DNA from: an uncultured Bacillota bacterium
GTDB lineage: Bacteria; Bacillota; Dehalobacteriia; UBA7702
DNA: 27,364 bases
Assembly (NCBI GenBank): GCA_934702375.1
Contig: CAKUYE010000024.1
Location: forward strand, 1-27,364
Direction: 5' to 3'
Both the position numbers and the translations under genes were made by a program. Position 1 is the stretch's first letter. Every line of letters begins with the position of its first letter. Below are positions 8,004-18,000 of the stretch, one piece after another. The notes below the pieces were generated by a model. The model was not told the DNA's origin and did not search any database. It saw only the letters and a program-made list of their open reading frames with translations.

Positions 8004-9029
8004 ATGGGAATCAGCTATAAAGACGCCGGTGTAGATATTGATAAAGGGAATGAAGCCGTCCGTCTGATGAAGGATCACGTAAAATCTACCTTCAATGAAG
8101 GTGTTCTCACTGATATTGGCGGTTTTGGCGGTTTATTTCAGTTGAATACGGAAAATTGCCCGGAACCGGTTCTTGTTTCCGGTACCGATGGTGTCGGTAC
8201 AAAACTCAAGATCGCTATGCTTATGGACAAGCATGACACCATTGGTATTGATGCGGTGGCCATGTGTGTAAACGATATTCTGGTTCAGGGTGCCGCACCT
8301 CTCTTTTTCCTGGATTATCTGGCTTGCGGTAAGCTGGAACCGGAAAAGATTGCTTCGATTGTCGGCGGTGTTGCCGAAGGCTGCCGTCAGAGCAATGCCG
8401 CTCTGATTGGCGGTGAGACGGCGGAAATGCCGGATTTTTATGCCGAAGATGAATACGATATCGCAGGCTTTGCCGTAGGTGTGGTTGATAAGAAGAAGAT
8501 CATTGACGGCAGCAAAACGGAGGTTGGCGATGTAATGCTGGCTTTACCCTCCAACGGTGTTCATTCCAACGGGTTTTCCCTCGTGCGGAAGCTGGTATTT
8601 GATACTGCCGGTCTTTCCGTCAATGATTATATTGATGAATTCGGCTGCACCCTTGGAGAAGAGCTTCTTGCTCCCACCCATATTTATGTAAAAGATATTT
8701 TGCCTTTGCTGCAAAAATATGAGATCAAAGCCATGAGTCATATTACCGGCGGCGGCTTGATCGAAAATATTCCCCGCTGCATCAATCCCTGGATCAATGC
8801 CGTTATTGATGTGGATTGGCCTGTGCCTCCGGTTTTCCGTTATTTACAGAAAATCGGTAAGGTATCTACCTTGGAAATGCATCGCGTTTTCAATATGGGG
8901 TTAGGCTTTATCGTAATCTGTGATCTGGATACGGCGGAAAAGATTGAAGCCGATGATCCTCGTTTTATGCGCGTAGGTTATCTGGAACCCGGTGAAGGGA
9001 AAACAGAAATTCTGGGGGTAAATATATGA
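8004..9029 (+). CDS. purM: AIR synthetase (phosphoribosylformylglycinamidine cyclo-ligase)
   Basis: A 341-residue enzyme closing the imidazole ring: FGAM plus ATP gives AIR. It shows the PurM/SelD/HypE superfamily architecture. The glycine-rich GTDGVGTKLKIA lies in the first third, followed by IGIDAVAMCVNDILVQGA, GGETAEMPDFY, and SHITGGGLIENIPR in the C-terminal domain. An AGGAG site precedes the ATG at 8004. Its last four bases overlap the start of purN (ATGA), which implies translational coupling. Length is as expected for bacterial PurM. Confidence 0.95.
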   Translation: MGISYKDAGVDIDKGNEAVRLMKDHVKSTFNEGVLTDIGGFGGLFQLNTENCPEPVLVSGTDGVGTKLKIAMLMDKHDTIGIDAVAMCVNDILVQGAAPLFFLDYLACGKLEPEKIASIVGGVAEGCRQSNAALIGGETAEMPDFYAEDEYDIAGFAVGVVDKKKIIDGSKTEVGDVMLALPSNGVHSNGFSLVRKLVFDTAGLSVNDYIDEFGCTLGEELLAPTHIYVKDILPLLQKYEIKAMSHITGGGLIENIPRCINPWINAVIDVDWPVPPVFRYLQKIGKVSTLEMHRVFNMGLGFIVICDLDTAEKIEADDPRFMRVGYLEPGEGKTEILGVNI

Positions 9030-9580
9030 AACGATTGGTTGTTTTAGCCAGCGGCCGCGGCTCCAATTTCAAAGCCATCCTTGATGAGATCGAAGCCGGT
9101 CATATCAACGGTAAGATTGTTGCCGTGATTTCCGATCATCACGATGCCAAGGCCCTTGATACGGCACGGGAGCATGAGATCGAAGCCATCTATGGTAATG
9201 CCAAAAACCCGGAATACAACGAATGGCTTATCGGTAAGGTTAAGAGCTATGCTCCTGATTATGTGCTCCTTGCCGGTTATATGCGCATCGTACCGCCGGA
9301 ATTTGTGGCGACTTTTGCCAATAAGATCATCAATATCCACCCTGCATTATTACCTTCCTTTAAGGGGCTTCACGGCCAACGTCAGGCCCTGGAATATGGG
9401 GTGAAGATTGCCGGTTGTACCGTTCACTATGTGGATGAGGGGATGGATACCGGGAAAATCATTGCTCAGCGAGCCGTAGAGGTAATGGATAACGATACCG
9501 AAGAAACACTTTCTGCCCGTATTTTAGAGCAGGAGCACCAGTTGTATCCTGCCGTTGTTAAAATGCTTTGTGAAAAATAG
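9026..9580 (+). CDS. purN: Phosphoribosylglycinamide formyltransferase (10-formyl-THF dependent)
   Basis: A 184-residue enzyme transferring a formyl group from 10-formyltetrahydrofolate to GAR to make FGAR. ASGRGSNFKAI at the N-terminus binds phosphate. The catalytic trio seen in Escherichia coli PurN is conserved as Asn103 and His105 in INIHPALLPSF, and Asp141 in GMDTGKI. The ATG at 9026 overlaps the purM stop by four bases. The gene ends 10 bp before purD. No formate-dependent PurT alternative is seen. Confidence 0.95.
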   Translation: MKRLVVLASGRGSNFKAILDEIEAGHINGKIVAVISDHHDAKALDTAREHEIEAIYGNAKNPEYNEWLIGKVKSYAPDYVLLAGYMRIVPPEFVATFANKIINIHPALLPSFKGLHGQRQALEYGVKIAGCTVHYVDEGMDTGKIIAQRAVEVMDNDTEETLSARILEQEHQLYPAVVKMLCEK

Positions 9581-9590
9581 GAGAGGGACT

Positions 9591-10862
9591 ATGAATGTAA
9601 TGGTGATCGGCGGTGGCGGCAGAGAACACGCTATCGCTGCAAAAATCAAAGAAAGCAGCCGTTTATCAAAGCTTTACGCTGCTCCGGGCAGTGATGGCAT
9701 GGCCGATATTGCCGAAAGAGTACCCTATGCTGTGACCGATACCGAAAATATCGTAGCTTTTGTGAAAGATCATGGTATCGAAATGGTCTTTATCGGTCCG
9801 GAAGTGCCCCTTTTAAATGGTCTGGCCGATGCATTGCTTGCTGCCGGCGTGATGGTTCTCGGCCCTCAAAAAGCCGCAGCAGAGCTGGAAGGTTCCAAAG
9901 CTTTTTCCAAGGATATCATGAAAAAATACGGCATTCCCACCGGTGCTTACGAAGTTTTTAACGATGCGGAAAAAGCCATTGCCTATTTGCATGATGCCGC
10001 TTATCCTACTGTGGTGAAGGCCGATGGCCTTGCCGCCGGGAAGGGTGTTGTGATTGCCGAAGATGAAGATGCTGCCGTATTGGCAGTGAAAAGCATGATG
10101 GAAGATAAAATCTTTGGTGAGAGCGGCAGCCGCATCGTGATTGAAGAATTTTTGGAAGGAGAAGAACTGAGCCTTTTGGCTTTCACCGATGGCAAAACGG
10201 TGCTCCCGATGATCCCTTCTCAGGATCATAAACGCATCAACGATGACGATATGGGTCCCAACACCGGTGGCATGGGAGCATATGCTCCGGCTCCGGTCGG
10301 CTCTCCCGAAATTATTGAAAAGGCCATGGAAAAGGTAATGAAGCCTCTCGTTGCCGCAATGGCTGCGGAAGGGAAACCCTATCGCGGAGTGCTTTATGCC
10401 GGATTGATGGTTAAGGACAATGATATTAAGGTATTGGAATTCAATGCCCGTTTTGGCGATCCGGAAACCCAGGCGGTGCTGCCGTTATTGGATTCGGACA
10501 TTATTGATATCACCGAAGCGATCAACCACGGTACATTGGATCAACAGGAAATCCAATGGAAAGACGGTTATGCGGTTTGCGTTGTGATGAGTGCAAAGGG
10601 CTATCCTGCTGCTCCCGTAAAAGGGGACGAAATTTTCGGTTTGGAAAAAGATCAGCCCGATACCTTTGTATTCCATGCCGGAACGAAAAAAGAAAACGGT
10701 GTATTTGTGACCAACGGCGGCCGTGTCTTAGGTGTAACAGCTCTGGACAGTGACTTGAAAGCTGCCATTGACAAAGCATATCGTCGAGTAGAAACCATTG
10801 ACTTTAAGGAATGTCATTATCGGAAGGATATCGGACAAAAAGCCTTCCGTCATTTGAAATAA
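9591..10862 (+). CDS. purD: Phosphoribosylamine-glycine ligase
   Basis: A 423-residue ATP-grasp enzyme making GAR from phosphoribosylamine and glycine. It has the N-terminal GGGGREHAIAAKI, the ATP-grasp lysine region VVKADGLAAGKGVV, the metal/phosphate block GPNTGGMGAYAP, and FNARFGDPETQAVLPLL. The ATG at 9591 is chosen because GAGAGG lies just upstream and the encoded MNVMVIGGGG matches the normal family start; an in-frame start at 9555 inside purN is not credible. It uses the product of PurF, which is not encoded here. It is followed after 16 bp by pcrA. Confidence 0.95.
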   Translation: MNVMVIGGGGREHAIAAKIKESSRLSKLYAAPGSDGMADIAERVPYAVTDTENIVAFVKDHGIEMVFIGPEVPLLNGLADALLAAGVMVLGPQKAAAELEGSKAFSKDIMKKYGIPTGAYEVFNDAEKAIAYLHDAAYPTVVKADGLAAGKGVVIAEDEDAAVLAVKSMMEDKIFGESGSRIVIEEFLEGEELSLLAFTDGKTVLPMIPSQDHKRINDDDMGPNTGGMGAYAPAPVGSPEIIEKAMEKVMKPLVAAMAAEGKPYRGVLYAGLMVKDNDIKVLEFNARFGDPETQAVLPLLDSDIIDITEAINHGTLDQQEIQWKDGYAVCVVMSAKGYPAAPVKGDEIFGLEKDQPDTFVFHAGTKKENGVFVTNGGRVLGVTALDSDLKAAIDKAYRRVETIDFKECHYRKDIGQKAFRHLK

Positions 10863-10878
10863 GGAGATAGAATAAAAC

Positions 10879-13026
10879 ATGGCGCAGTATCTGGAAGGAT
10901 TGAATGAACAGCAGTATGCAGCAGTGACCGCAGGCAATGGCCCAATTTTGGTGATTGCCGGGGCAGGCAGTGGGAAAACCAGGGTTTTAACCAACCGTAT
11001 TGCATATCTGATGGATGCAATGGGCGTTTCCGCCCGCCAGATCATGGCGCTGACCTTTACAAACAAAGCCGCCAAGGAGATGGAAACACGTCTTGCCTCT
11101 TTGTTGGAAGAGGATGTTTACGGTCTTTGGGTAGGAACCTTCCATCGGATTTGCCTGCGCATTTTGCGTATGGAAGGGGAGGCTATCGGCGTAGACCCCA
11201 ATTTTGTGATTTACGATGATGCCGATCAGCGCTCTCTTGTGAAATCACTGCTGAAACAGCAGGGGGTGGAAGATACCATAACGCCTGCGGCGGCTTTGCG
11301 GATGATCTCCGATGCAAAAAATAATATGTACAGCCCCGAAGCCTATGAGGAAACGGCTTTTACCTCGGAAGAGGAGATTGTTGCCCATACATATAAGCTT
11401 TATGAAAAACAAAAACGCGCCAATAACGCTTTGGATTTCGATGATCTTCTTCTTTACGTGGTAGAGCTGTTTTCTACCTGCCATGATGTTTTGGCAGAAT
11501 ATCGGGAGCGATTCCCCTATATTCTGGTGGACGAATATCAGGATACCAACGATGCCCAGTATCGTATTTTGCGCCTTCTCGCCGGGAAACAGGGGAATCT
11601 TTTTGTCGTAGGTGATCCGGATCAAAGCATTTATGCTTTCCGTGGTGCCAAAATCGAAAATATTCTGAATTATCACCGGGATTATCCCGGAGCAGCGGTT
11701 TTTCGTTTGGAAAAGAATTATCGCTCCACTCAGCAGATTTTGAATGCCGCCAATGCTTTGATCAAAAATAACAGCGGGCGATTGGAAAAGGATCTTTATA
11801 CCGATCGCAGCGGTGAAAATATCGAAGCAACCCTTGTGGCCGATGAAAAGGACGAAGCTCTTTACGTGGCCAGAACGGCCCGAAGCTATGTAGAGCAGGG
11901 GCGATATCGTTATGCGGATATGGCGGTATTTTATCGTACCCATGCCCAAAGCCGTGCCATCGAAGAAAAATTGCAATTTTTGCGGATCCCGTATAAAGTC
12001 TTTGGCGGTTTGAAATATTATGATCGAAAAGAAATCAAGGATACCCTTGCTTATTTGCGGGTTATAATGAATCCCGATGACAATGTCAGTTTGCTTCGAA
12101 TCATCAACGAACCCCGCCGGGGGATCGGCGGTACCACGGTGGAACGGCTGGAAGACCTCAGTGCAGAGAAAGCCGTTTCTATTTGGAATATTCTTACCCA
12201 CGATTTGGAGGATGCCGGTTTTAAACCGGCGGCAAAGCGTGCTCTGGTACAGTTTACCGAAATCATTAAGCATCTGCAAAGCTATGCGAAAGATCATAGC
12301 GTAACCGCTACTACGGCGGAAATGTGGTTGGCTACGGGCTATAAAGCTGTTTTGGAAAAGGAAGATAATGTCGAAAATACGGCTCGGTTGGAAAATATGG
12401 AAGAGTTTCTCACCGTAACTTCGGATTACGATAAAAGCGTGGATGGAAAATTTGAAGAAGAGGAAAGCGCCGGTGCTTTGGCAGATTTTCTCGCTTCGAT
12501 TTCCTTAAGCTCGGATCTGGATCAGATTGAGGAAAGCGATGATTATGTGACCCTTATGACGATCCATATGGCAAAAGGATTGGAGTTTCCGGTGGTGTTT
12601 CTTGTGGGGATGGAAGAATCGGTATTTCCCCATGTACGTTCCGTTCTTTCCGGTGATGAGAGTGAAATTGAAGAGGAACGGCGGCTTTGCTATGTTGGTG
12701 TGACCCGGGCTATGGATGTTTTAAAGATCCTGCGTACCTATCGCCGTACCCTTTGGGGCCGGACCATGTATAACAAGCCTTCCCGTTTTTTGGAGGAGAT
12801 GAATATCAAACCGTCGGCAAAGGAAACGGAAAAGAAGGAGAAAAAAGAGATCCAGCCTTCCGAGGATTACGGTGAATATGCCCTTGGTGATAAGGTGCGT
12901 CATTGTAAGTTTGGAGATGGCGTCATCGTCTTTATTGATAATAATGCCGGCAAGGCAAAAGTGGCTTTTCCTGACCTTGGTGTTAAGGAGTTTCTTTTAG
13001 CCTATGCCAAACTGGAGAAGATCTGA
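10879..13026 (+). CDS. pcrA: ATP-dependent 3'-5' DNA helicase PcrA (UvrD/Rep family)
   Basis: A 715-residue superfamily 1A helicase acting in nucleotide excision repair, replication fork upkeep and removal of RecA filaments. Motifs in order: QQYAAV (Q motif, residues 11-16), Walker A GAGSGKT (28-34), TFTNKAAKEM, Walker B DEYQDTN (218-224), GDPDQSIYAFRGA (245-257), and the later IHMAKGLEFPVV and VGVTRAMD blocks. The C-terminus carries the GDKVRHCKFGDGVIV fold that in PcrA contacts RNA polymerase. The ATG at 10879 has GGAG 12 bases upstream. It lies between purD (16 bp) and ligA (1 bp) with no visible promoter or terminator, so it should be made on the pur transcript. Confidence 0.94.
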   Translation: MAQYLEGLNEQQYAAVTAGNGPILVIAGAGSGKTRVLTNRIAYLMDAMGVSARQIMALTFTNKAAKEMETRLASLLEEDVYGLWVGTFHRICLRILRMEGEAIGVDPNFVIYDDADQRSLVKSLLKQQGVEDTITPAAALRMISDAKNNMYSPEAYEETAFTSEEEIVAHTYKLYEKQKRANNALDFDDLLLYVVELFSTCHDVLAEYRERFPYILVDEYQDTNDAQYRILRLLAGKQGNLFVVGDPDQSIYAFRGAKIENILNYHRDYPGAAVFRLEKNYRSTQQILNAANALIKNNSGRLEKDLYTDRSGENIEATLVADEKDEALYVARTARSYVEQGRYRYADMAVFYRTHAQSRAIEEKLQFLRIPYKVFGGLKYYDRKEIKDTLAYLRVIMNPDDNVSLLRIINEPRRGIGGTTVERLEDLSAEKAVSIWNILTHDLEDAGFKPAAKRALVQFTEIIKHLQSYAKDHSVTATTAEMWLATGYKAVLEKEDNVENTARLENMEEFLTVTSDYDKSVDGKFEEEESAGALADFLASISLSSDLDQIEESDDYVTLMTIHMAKGLEFPVVFLVGMEESVFPHVRSVLSGDESEIEEERRLCYVGVTRAMDVLKILRTYRRTLWGRTMYNKPSRFLEEMNIKPSAKETEKKEKKEIQPSEDYGEYALGDKVRHCKFGDGVIVFIDNNAGKAKVAFPDLGVKEFLLAYAKLEKI

Positions 13027-13027
13027 A

Positions 13028-15007
13028 ATGAAAGAACGCATTGACACTTTAACGGAGCAGTTGAATCAATGGAACAAGGCCTACTATGAAGAGGATCGTC
13101 CCGTTGTGACCGATGCCGTTTATGATAAGGCCATGAAAGAGCTGGAATCTTTGGAGGAACAGTATCCTCAATGGAAACGGGCGGATAGTCCTACCCAAAG
13201 GGTAGGCGGAAATCCTGTGGCCGGTTTTGAAACCGTAGAGCATCGTTTGCCTCTGTTATCTTTGGCAAATACTTTTTCCGCCGAGGATTTGCAGGATTTT
13301 CACCATCGCCTGATAAAAGAAGGCGTGGATTCTCCGGAGTACGTTGTGGAGTGGAAGATCGATGGGCTTACCGTAGCTTTGGAATATGAAAACGGTTTCT
13401 TTGTCCGGGGCGCTACCCGGGGAGATGGTCGAATCGGGGAGAATATCACGGAAAACATCAAAACAATTCTTACCGTACCTTTGCAAATTCCTTTCACCGG
13501 TAAGCTTGTTGTTCGCGGTGAAGCCTATCTGCCCAAAAAAGATTTTGCAAAACTGAATCAACAGCGGGAAGAGGCCGGAGAGTCTCTTTTTGCCAATCCC
13601 CGAAATGCCGCTGCTGGTTCCTTGCGGCAGCTTGATCCCAAAATCACGGCAAAGCGCCACCTTGCGGTTTTTGCCTACGATATCGTTTATGGCGAAGGCG
13701 AGTTGCCCCAAAGCCAAAGAGATACATTGGCATTCTTGAAAGAGCAGGGTTTTTTTGTGAATCCCGATCATGAGCTGATTCGGGATATGGATGGGGTTTC
13801 TGAGCTTTTGGAACGAAAAGCCGCCGCCAGGGAATATTTGGTATACGATACCGATGGTCTCGTTTTTAAACTGAATGATTTTCAATACCGGGATCGCATC
13901 GGTTATACGGCCAAAGCTCCGCGTTTTTCCATTGCATATAAATTCCCGCCGGAAGAAAAGGAAACGACACTAAAGGATATTCAGATCACTTTGGGACGTA
14001 CCGGCGTTTTAACACCCTTGGGTATTCTGGAGCAGGTGCTTCTGGCCGGTTCTGTGATCAGTAAGGTTAGCCTGCATAATAGCGACTATGTACAGGAAAA
14101 GGATTTGCGGATCGGCGATCGTGTTATCATCCACAAAGCCGGCGATGTGATTCCTGAGGTTGTGTGTTCCTTACCGCAAAAGCGAAGCAGTGATTCGGTA
14201 CCCTTCGTTTTTCCTCAGCACTGCCCTGTTTGCGGGGAAGAGGTTGTGCGCCTTGAGGATGAAGTCGCTTTGCGTTGCGTTAACGAAAGCTGCCCCGGTC
14301 GGATCAAGGAAAATATCAAGCATTTCGTATCGAAGAATGCTATGGATATTGAGGGCTTTGGCCCGGCTATTACCAATGCTTTATTGAAAAATGGCCTGAT
14401 CCACGATGTTGGTGATATCTACAGCTTAAAGAAAGAGGATTATTTGCAGCTGGATAAGATTGCCGATAAAAGTGCCGATAATCTCGTTGCTGCGGTGGAA
14501 AAAAGCAAAAAAGCCGGTTTGGGACGGGTTCTTTTTGGTTTGGGGATCCGTCATGTCGGTGCTGTTACGGCGGCAAATATTGCTTCCCATTTTGGCTCCG
14601 TAGATGCTTTGATGGAAGAAGCTCAAAAGGAGGATTCCACCGCTTTGGCGGATTTGGATGAAGTGGGGAAAAAAATTGCCGACAGCGTTTCCCTGTTTTT
14701 CCGGGTAGAAAAAAATCGGGAGCTTATTGAAAAGCTCCGTACTGCCGGAGTGGATATGACGGCGGCCAAAGCTGTGGAAGGAAAACTCAATGGAGAAACC
14801 TTCCTCTTTACCGGCACTCTGCCGACGTTAAAACGGCACGAAGCCGAAGCGATGGTGAAAGCCGCCGGAGGACGTATCCTCAGCGGTGTGAGTAAGAATC
14901 TGTCCCACCTTGTTGCCGGAGAAAAAGCCGGTTCCAAACTGGATAAAGCAACGAAGCTGGGTATTCATATTATGACAGAAGAAGAATTTCTTGATTATAT
15001 CAAGTAG
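13028..15007 (+). CDS. ligA: NAD+-dependent DNA ligase
   Basis: A 659-residue enzyme sealing nicks in replication and repair using NAD+. It begins with the family-specific NMN-binding Ia domain (YYEEDRPVVTDAVYD). Next come the adenylation domain with KIDG and the adenylated Lys110, the OB fold with LGRTGVLTPLG, a four-cysteine zinc finger (Cys399, Cys402, Cys417, Cys422), helix-hairpin-helix repeats, and a C-terminal BRCT domain from about residue 585. The ATG at 13028 begins one base after the pcrA stop, with GGAGAAG just upstream; the in-frame alternative at 13004 lies inside pcrA and is less likely. Tight spacing implies coupling with pcrA. purL follows after 12 bp. Confidence 0.95.
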   Translation: MKERIDTLTEQLNQWNKAYYEEDRPVVTDAVYDKAMKELESLEEQYPQWKRADSPTQRVGGNPVAGFETVEHRLPLLSLANTFSAEDLQDFHHRLIKEGVDSPEYVVEWKIDGLTVALEYENGFFVRGATRGDGRIGENITENIKTILTVPLQIPFTGKLVVRGEAYLPKKDFAKLNQQREEAGESLFANPRNAAAGSLRQLDPKITAKRHLAVFAYDIVYGEGELPQSQRDTLAFLKEQGFFVNPDHELIRDMDGVSELLERKAAAREYLVYDTDGLVFKLNDFQYRDRIGYTAKAPRFSIAYKFPPEEKETTLKDIQITLGRTGVLTPLGILEQVLLAGSVISKVSLHNSDYVQEKDLRIGDRVIIHKAGDVIPEVVCSLPQKRSSDSVPFVFPQHCPVCGEEVVRLEDEVALRCVNESCPGRIKENIKHFVSKNAMDIEGFGPAITNALLKNGLIHDVGDIYSLKKEDYLQLDKIADKSADNLVAAVEKSKKAGLGRVLFGLGIRHVGAVTAANIASHFGSVDALMEEAQKEDSTALADLDEVGKKIADSVSLFFRVEKNRELIEKLRTAGVDMTAAKAVEGKLNGETFLFTGTLPTLKRHEAEAMVKAAGGRILSGVSKNLSHLVAGEKAGSKLDKATKLGIHIMTEEEFLDYIK

Positions 15008-15019
15008 GAGGATATTCTC

Positions 15020-18000
15020 ATGGGAGAAATCAAAAGGATCATCGTTGAAAAAAAAGATGGTTTTAATGTTGAGGCGGAACAGGTCAAAACGGATCTTGTA
15101 AACACCCTTGGGATCCATGCTCTGGAATCTTTGCGGATCTTTCATATCTACGATGTGGAAGGTTTGAGTGAAGAGGAGCTGGAACGTGGTAAGACCCTTG
15201 TTTTTTCCGAACCCCCGGCCGATGATTGCTATGAAGAAACGATCCCCCTTTATGAAGGGGAACAAGCCTTTGGTTTTATGTATTTGCCCGGTCAGTATGA
15301 CCAGCGAGCCGATTCTGCTTCTCAGTGTCTGGAAATCATCACCGGTCATCGGGTTGATGCTCTTCGCTGCTGCCGTGTGTGGGCTTTGGGCGGAGAAGAA
15401 CTGACCGCTGCCGATATCGAAAAGATCAAAGCCTATGCAATCAATCCGGTGGATTCTACAGAAATCCCTCTGGAAAAACCGGCATCTATTCGCACCGATG
15501 CACCGGAACCTGCTCCGGTACCGGAGATTGAAGGCTTTTTGACGATGGATGACGAAGCTTTCCGTCATCTTTATGAAAGTCTTTCTTTGGCCATGAGTGA
15601 AGAGGATTTCTTCTTTACCCGGGAGTATTTCCGTAAAGAAAATCGTGTGCCGACAATGACGGAAATCAAGGTTTTGGATACTTATTGGAGTGACCATTGC
15701 CGTCACACCACCTTTATGACGATCATTGACAGTGTTCGATTTCAGCCGGGATTTTTCACCGATCCGGTCAAGGCGGCCTGGCAGAAATACCTGGATACCA
15801 GAGTTGAAGTTTATGGTGAAAAAGAAAAACCGGCTTGCCTCATGGATATTGCCACCATCGCCATGAAGGAAATGCGGAAAAACGGTCAGTTAAATGATTT
15901 GGATGAAAGTGAAGAGATCAATGCCTGTACGATCAAGATCAAAGTGGATCATGACGGAGAGGATGAAGATTGGCTCTTCCTCTTTAAAAATGAAACCCAT
16001 AATCATCCTACGGAAATTGAACCCTTTGGCGGTGCGGCCACCTGTCTTGGCGGTGCCATTCGCGACCCCCTTTCCGGTCGTGCCTATGTTTATCAGGCCA
16101 TGCGCGTAAGCGGTGCGGCAGATCCCCGTACTCCGGTGGAAAAAACCTTACCCGGTAAGCTGCCTCAGCGGAAGATCTGTAAAGAAGCTGCTCATGGCTA
16201 CAGCTCCTACGGTAATCAGATCGGTTTGGCGACGGGTAAAGTTGCGGAAATCTATGATGATGCCTTTGTTGCCAAGCGTATGGAGGTTGGTGCCGTGGTC
16301 GGTGCCGTTCCTGAGGATCACGTGCGGAGAGAAGCTCCGGAAAAAGGCGATATTGTTCTTCTTCTCGGCGGGCGCACCGGTCGAGACGGCATTGGCGGTG
16401 CTACCGGTTCTTCCAAAGAGCATACCGAAGAAAGCATCACCCAAAGCGGCGCGGAAGTTCAGAAGGGAAATCCGCCTACAGAACGGAAGCTTCAGCGTTT
16501 GTTCCGAGATGGGGAAGTGACCCGAATGATTAAGCGCTGCAATGACTTTGGTGCCGGCGGTGTTTCCGTTGCCGTTGGCGAGTTGACAGACAGCCTTTTC
16601 ATTGATTTGGATAAAGTTCCTTTAAAATACAGCGGGCTTGACGGTACCGAGGTTGCCGTTTCCGAATCCCAGGAACGTATGGCCGTTGTGATTGAAGCTC
16701 ATAACGAAGATAAATTCCGGGCAAAAGCGGCAAAGGAAAATCTGGAATGCACTCGCATTGCGGAAGTAACCGATAGCGGCCGTTTGGAAATGGTTTTCCG
16801 CGGGCAGAAGGTTGTGGATCTTTCCAGAGAATTCTTAAATAGCGGCGGTGTTCGCCAACATATTGATATTGAAGTATTGCCTCCGGAACCCCAGAGTCCT
16901 ATTTCGGCCTTGGGCAAATTACGTAACCGTGGCTCTTTGTCGGAAAGTCTGATTGCCATGGCTCTCGACCCCAATATCGGTTCTTCAAAGGGTTTGGGAG
17001 AAATGTTCGACAGCACCATTGGTGCTGCTTCCGTCTTAATGCCTTTTGGCGGCAGAAACCAGCTGACGCCCACCGAAGGGATGGCGGCTCATCTGCCGGT
17101 TAAGGAAGGAAAAACCAAAACGACTTCTTTGATGACCTATGGCTTTGATCCCATCATTGCCCATTGGAGTCCTTTCCACGGTGGACTTTATGCTGTTTTG
17201 GACAGCGTAACCCGGCTTGTGGCCATGGGCGGTGATTACCGTACCGCACGTTTGACCTTGCAGGAATATTTTGAAAAATTAAAGAAGGATCCTCGCCGTT
17301 GGGGTAAGCCGTTGTCGGCGCTTCTCGGTGCCTTTACGGCAGAAGAGGCTTTAGGGCTTCCCGGTATCGGCGGTAAGGACAGTATGTCCGGTTCCTTTAA
17401 GGATATCCACGTTCCCCCCTGCTTGTTGTCTTTTGCGGTAGATATTACCGAGGACAGCAAGGTTTTAAGTCCCGAATTCAAAGGGGCCGGGCATCGCCTT
17501 GTTCTCATTCAATCCAAACGAGATGAAAATTTGATTCCGAATTTTCAGCGCCAAAAAGAAATTTTTGAAAAAGTCATGGAGCTGAATGAAAAAGGACAGG
17601 TCCTTTCTGCGGTCAGCTTAAAGGCCGGTGGGATCGGTGAAGCACTGATCCACTGCACCTTGGGGAATGCCGTAGGTGTGGAACTGAACGAAATGGATCT
17701 TGATGAAATTTTGGCTCCGAAGTATGGCTCGATCTTACTGGAAGTTACAGAGGATACGGATCTTACCGATCTGCTGTTGATTCCCGTGGGTAAAACCATT
17801 GAAGAACGGGTGATTCGCTATAAAAACGAAGAGCTTTCTCTCATGGATTTGGTGGAAGCTTATCTTACTACGATGAACAGCATCTATCCGCCGTTCCTTC
17901 CCGGAGATGGGGATAGTACCATTTGCCCCACTTGGGACAAGCAGATTCATGTACATAGCGATGGCAAGGTGAAACCCAAGGTCTTGATTCCGGTATTTCC

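Noticed and set aside
7032..8078. Long open frame of 348 codons on the minus strand across purB, purC and purM
   Set aside because: It is antisense to three well-supported genes, has no family motif and mirrors their codon bias.
11245..12297. Minus-strand open frame of 350 codons inside pcrA
   Set aside because: It is fully antisense to conserved helicase motifs with no ribosome binding site or recognisable domain; a shadow frame.
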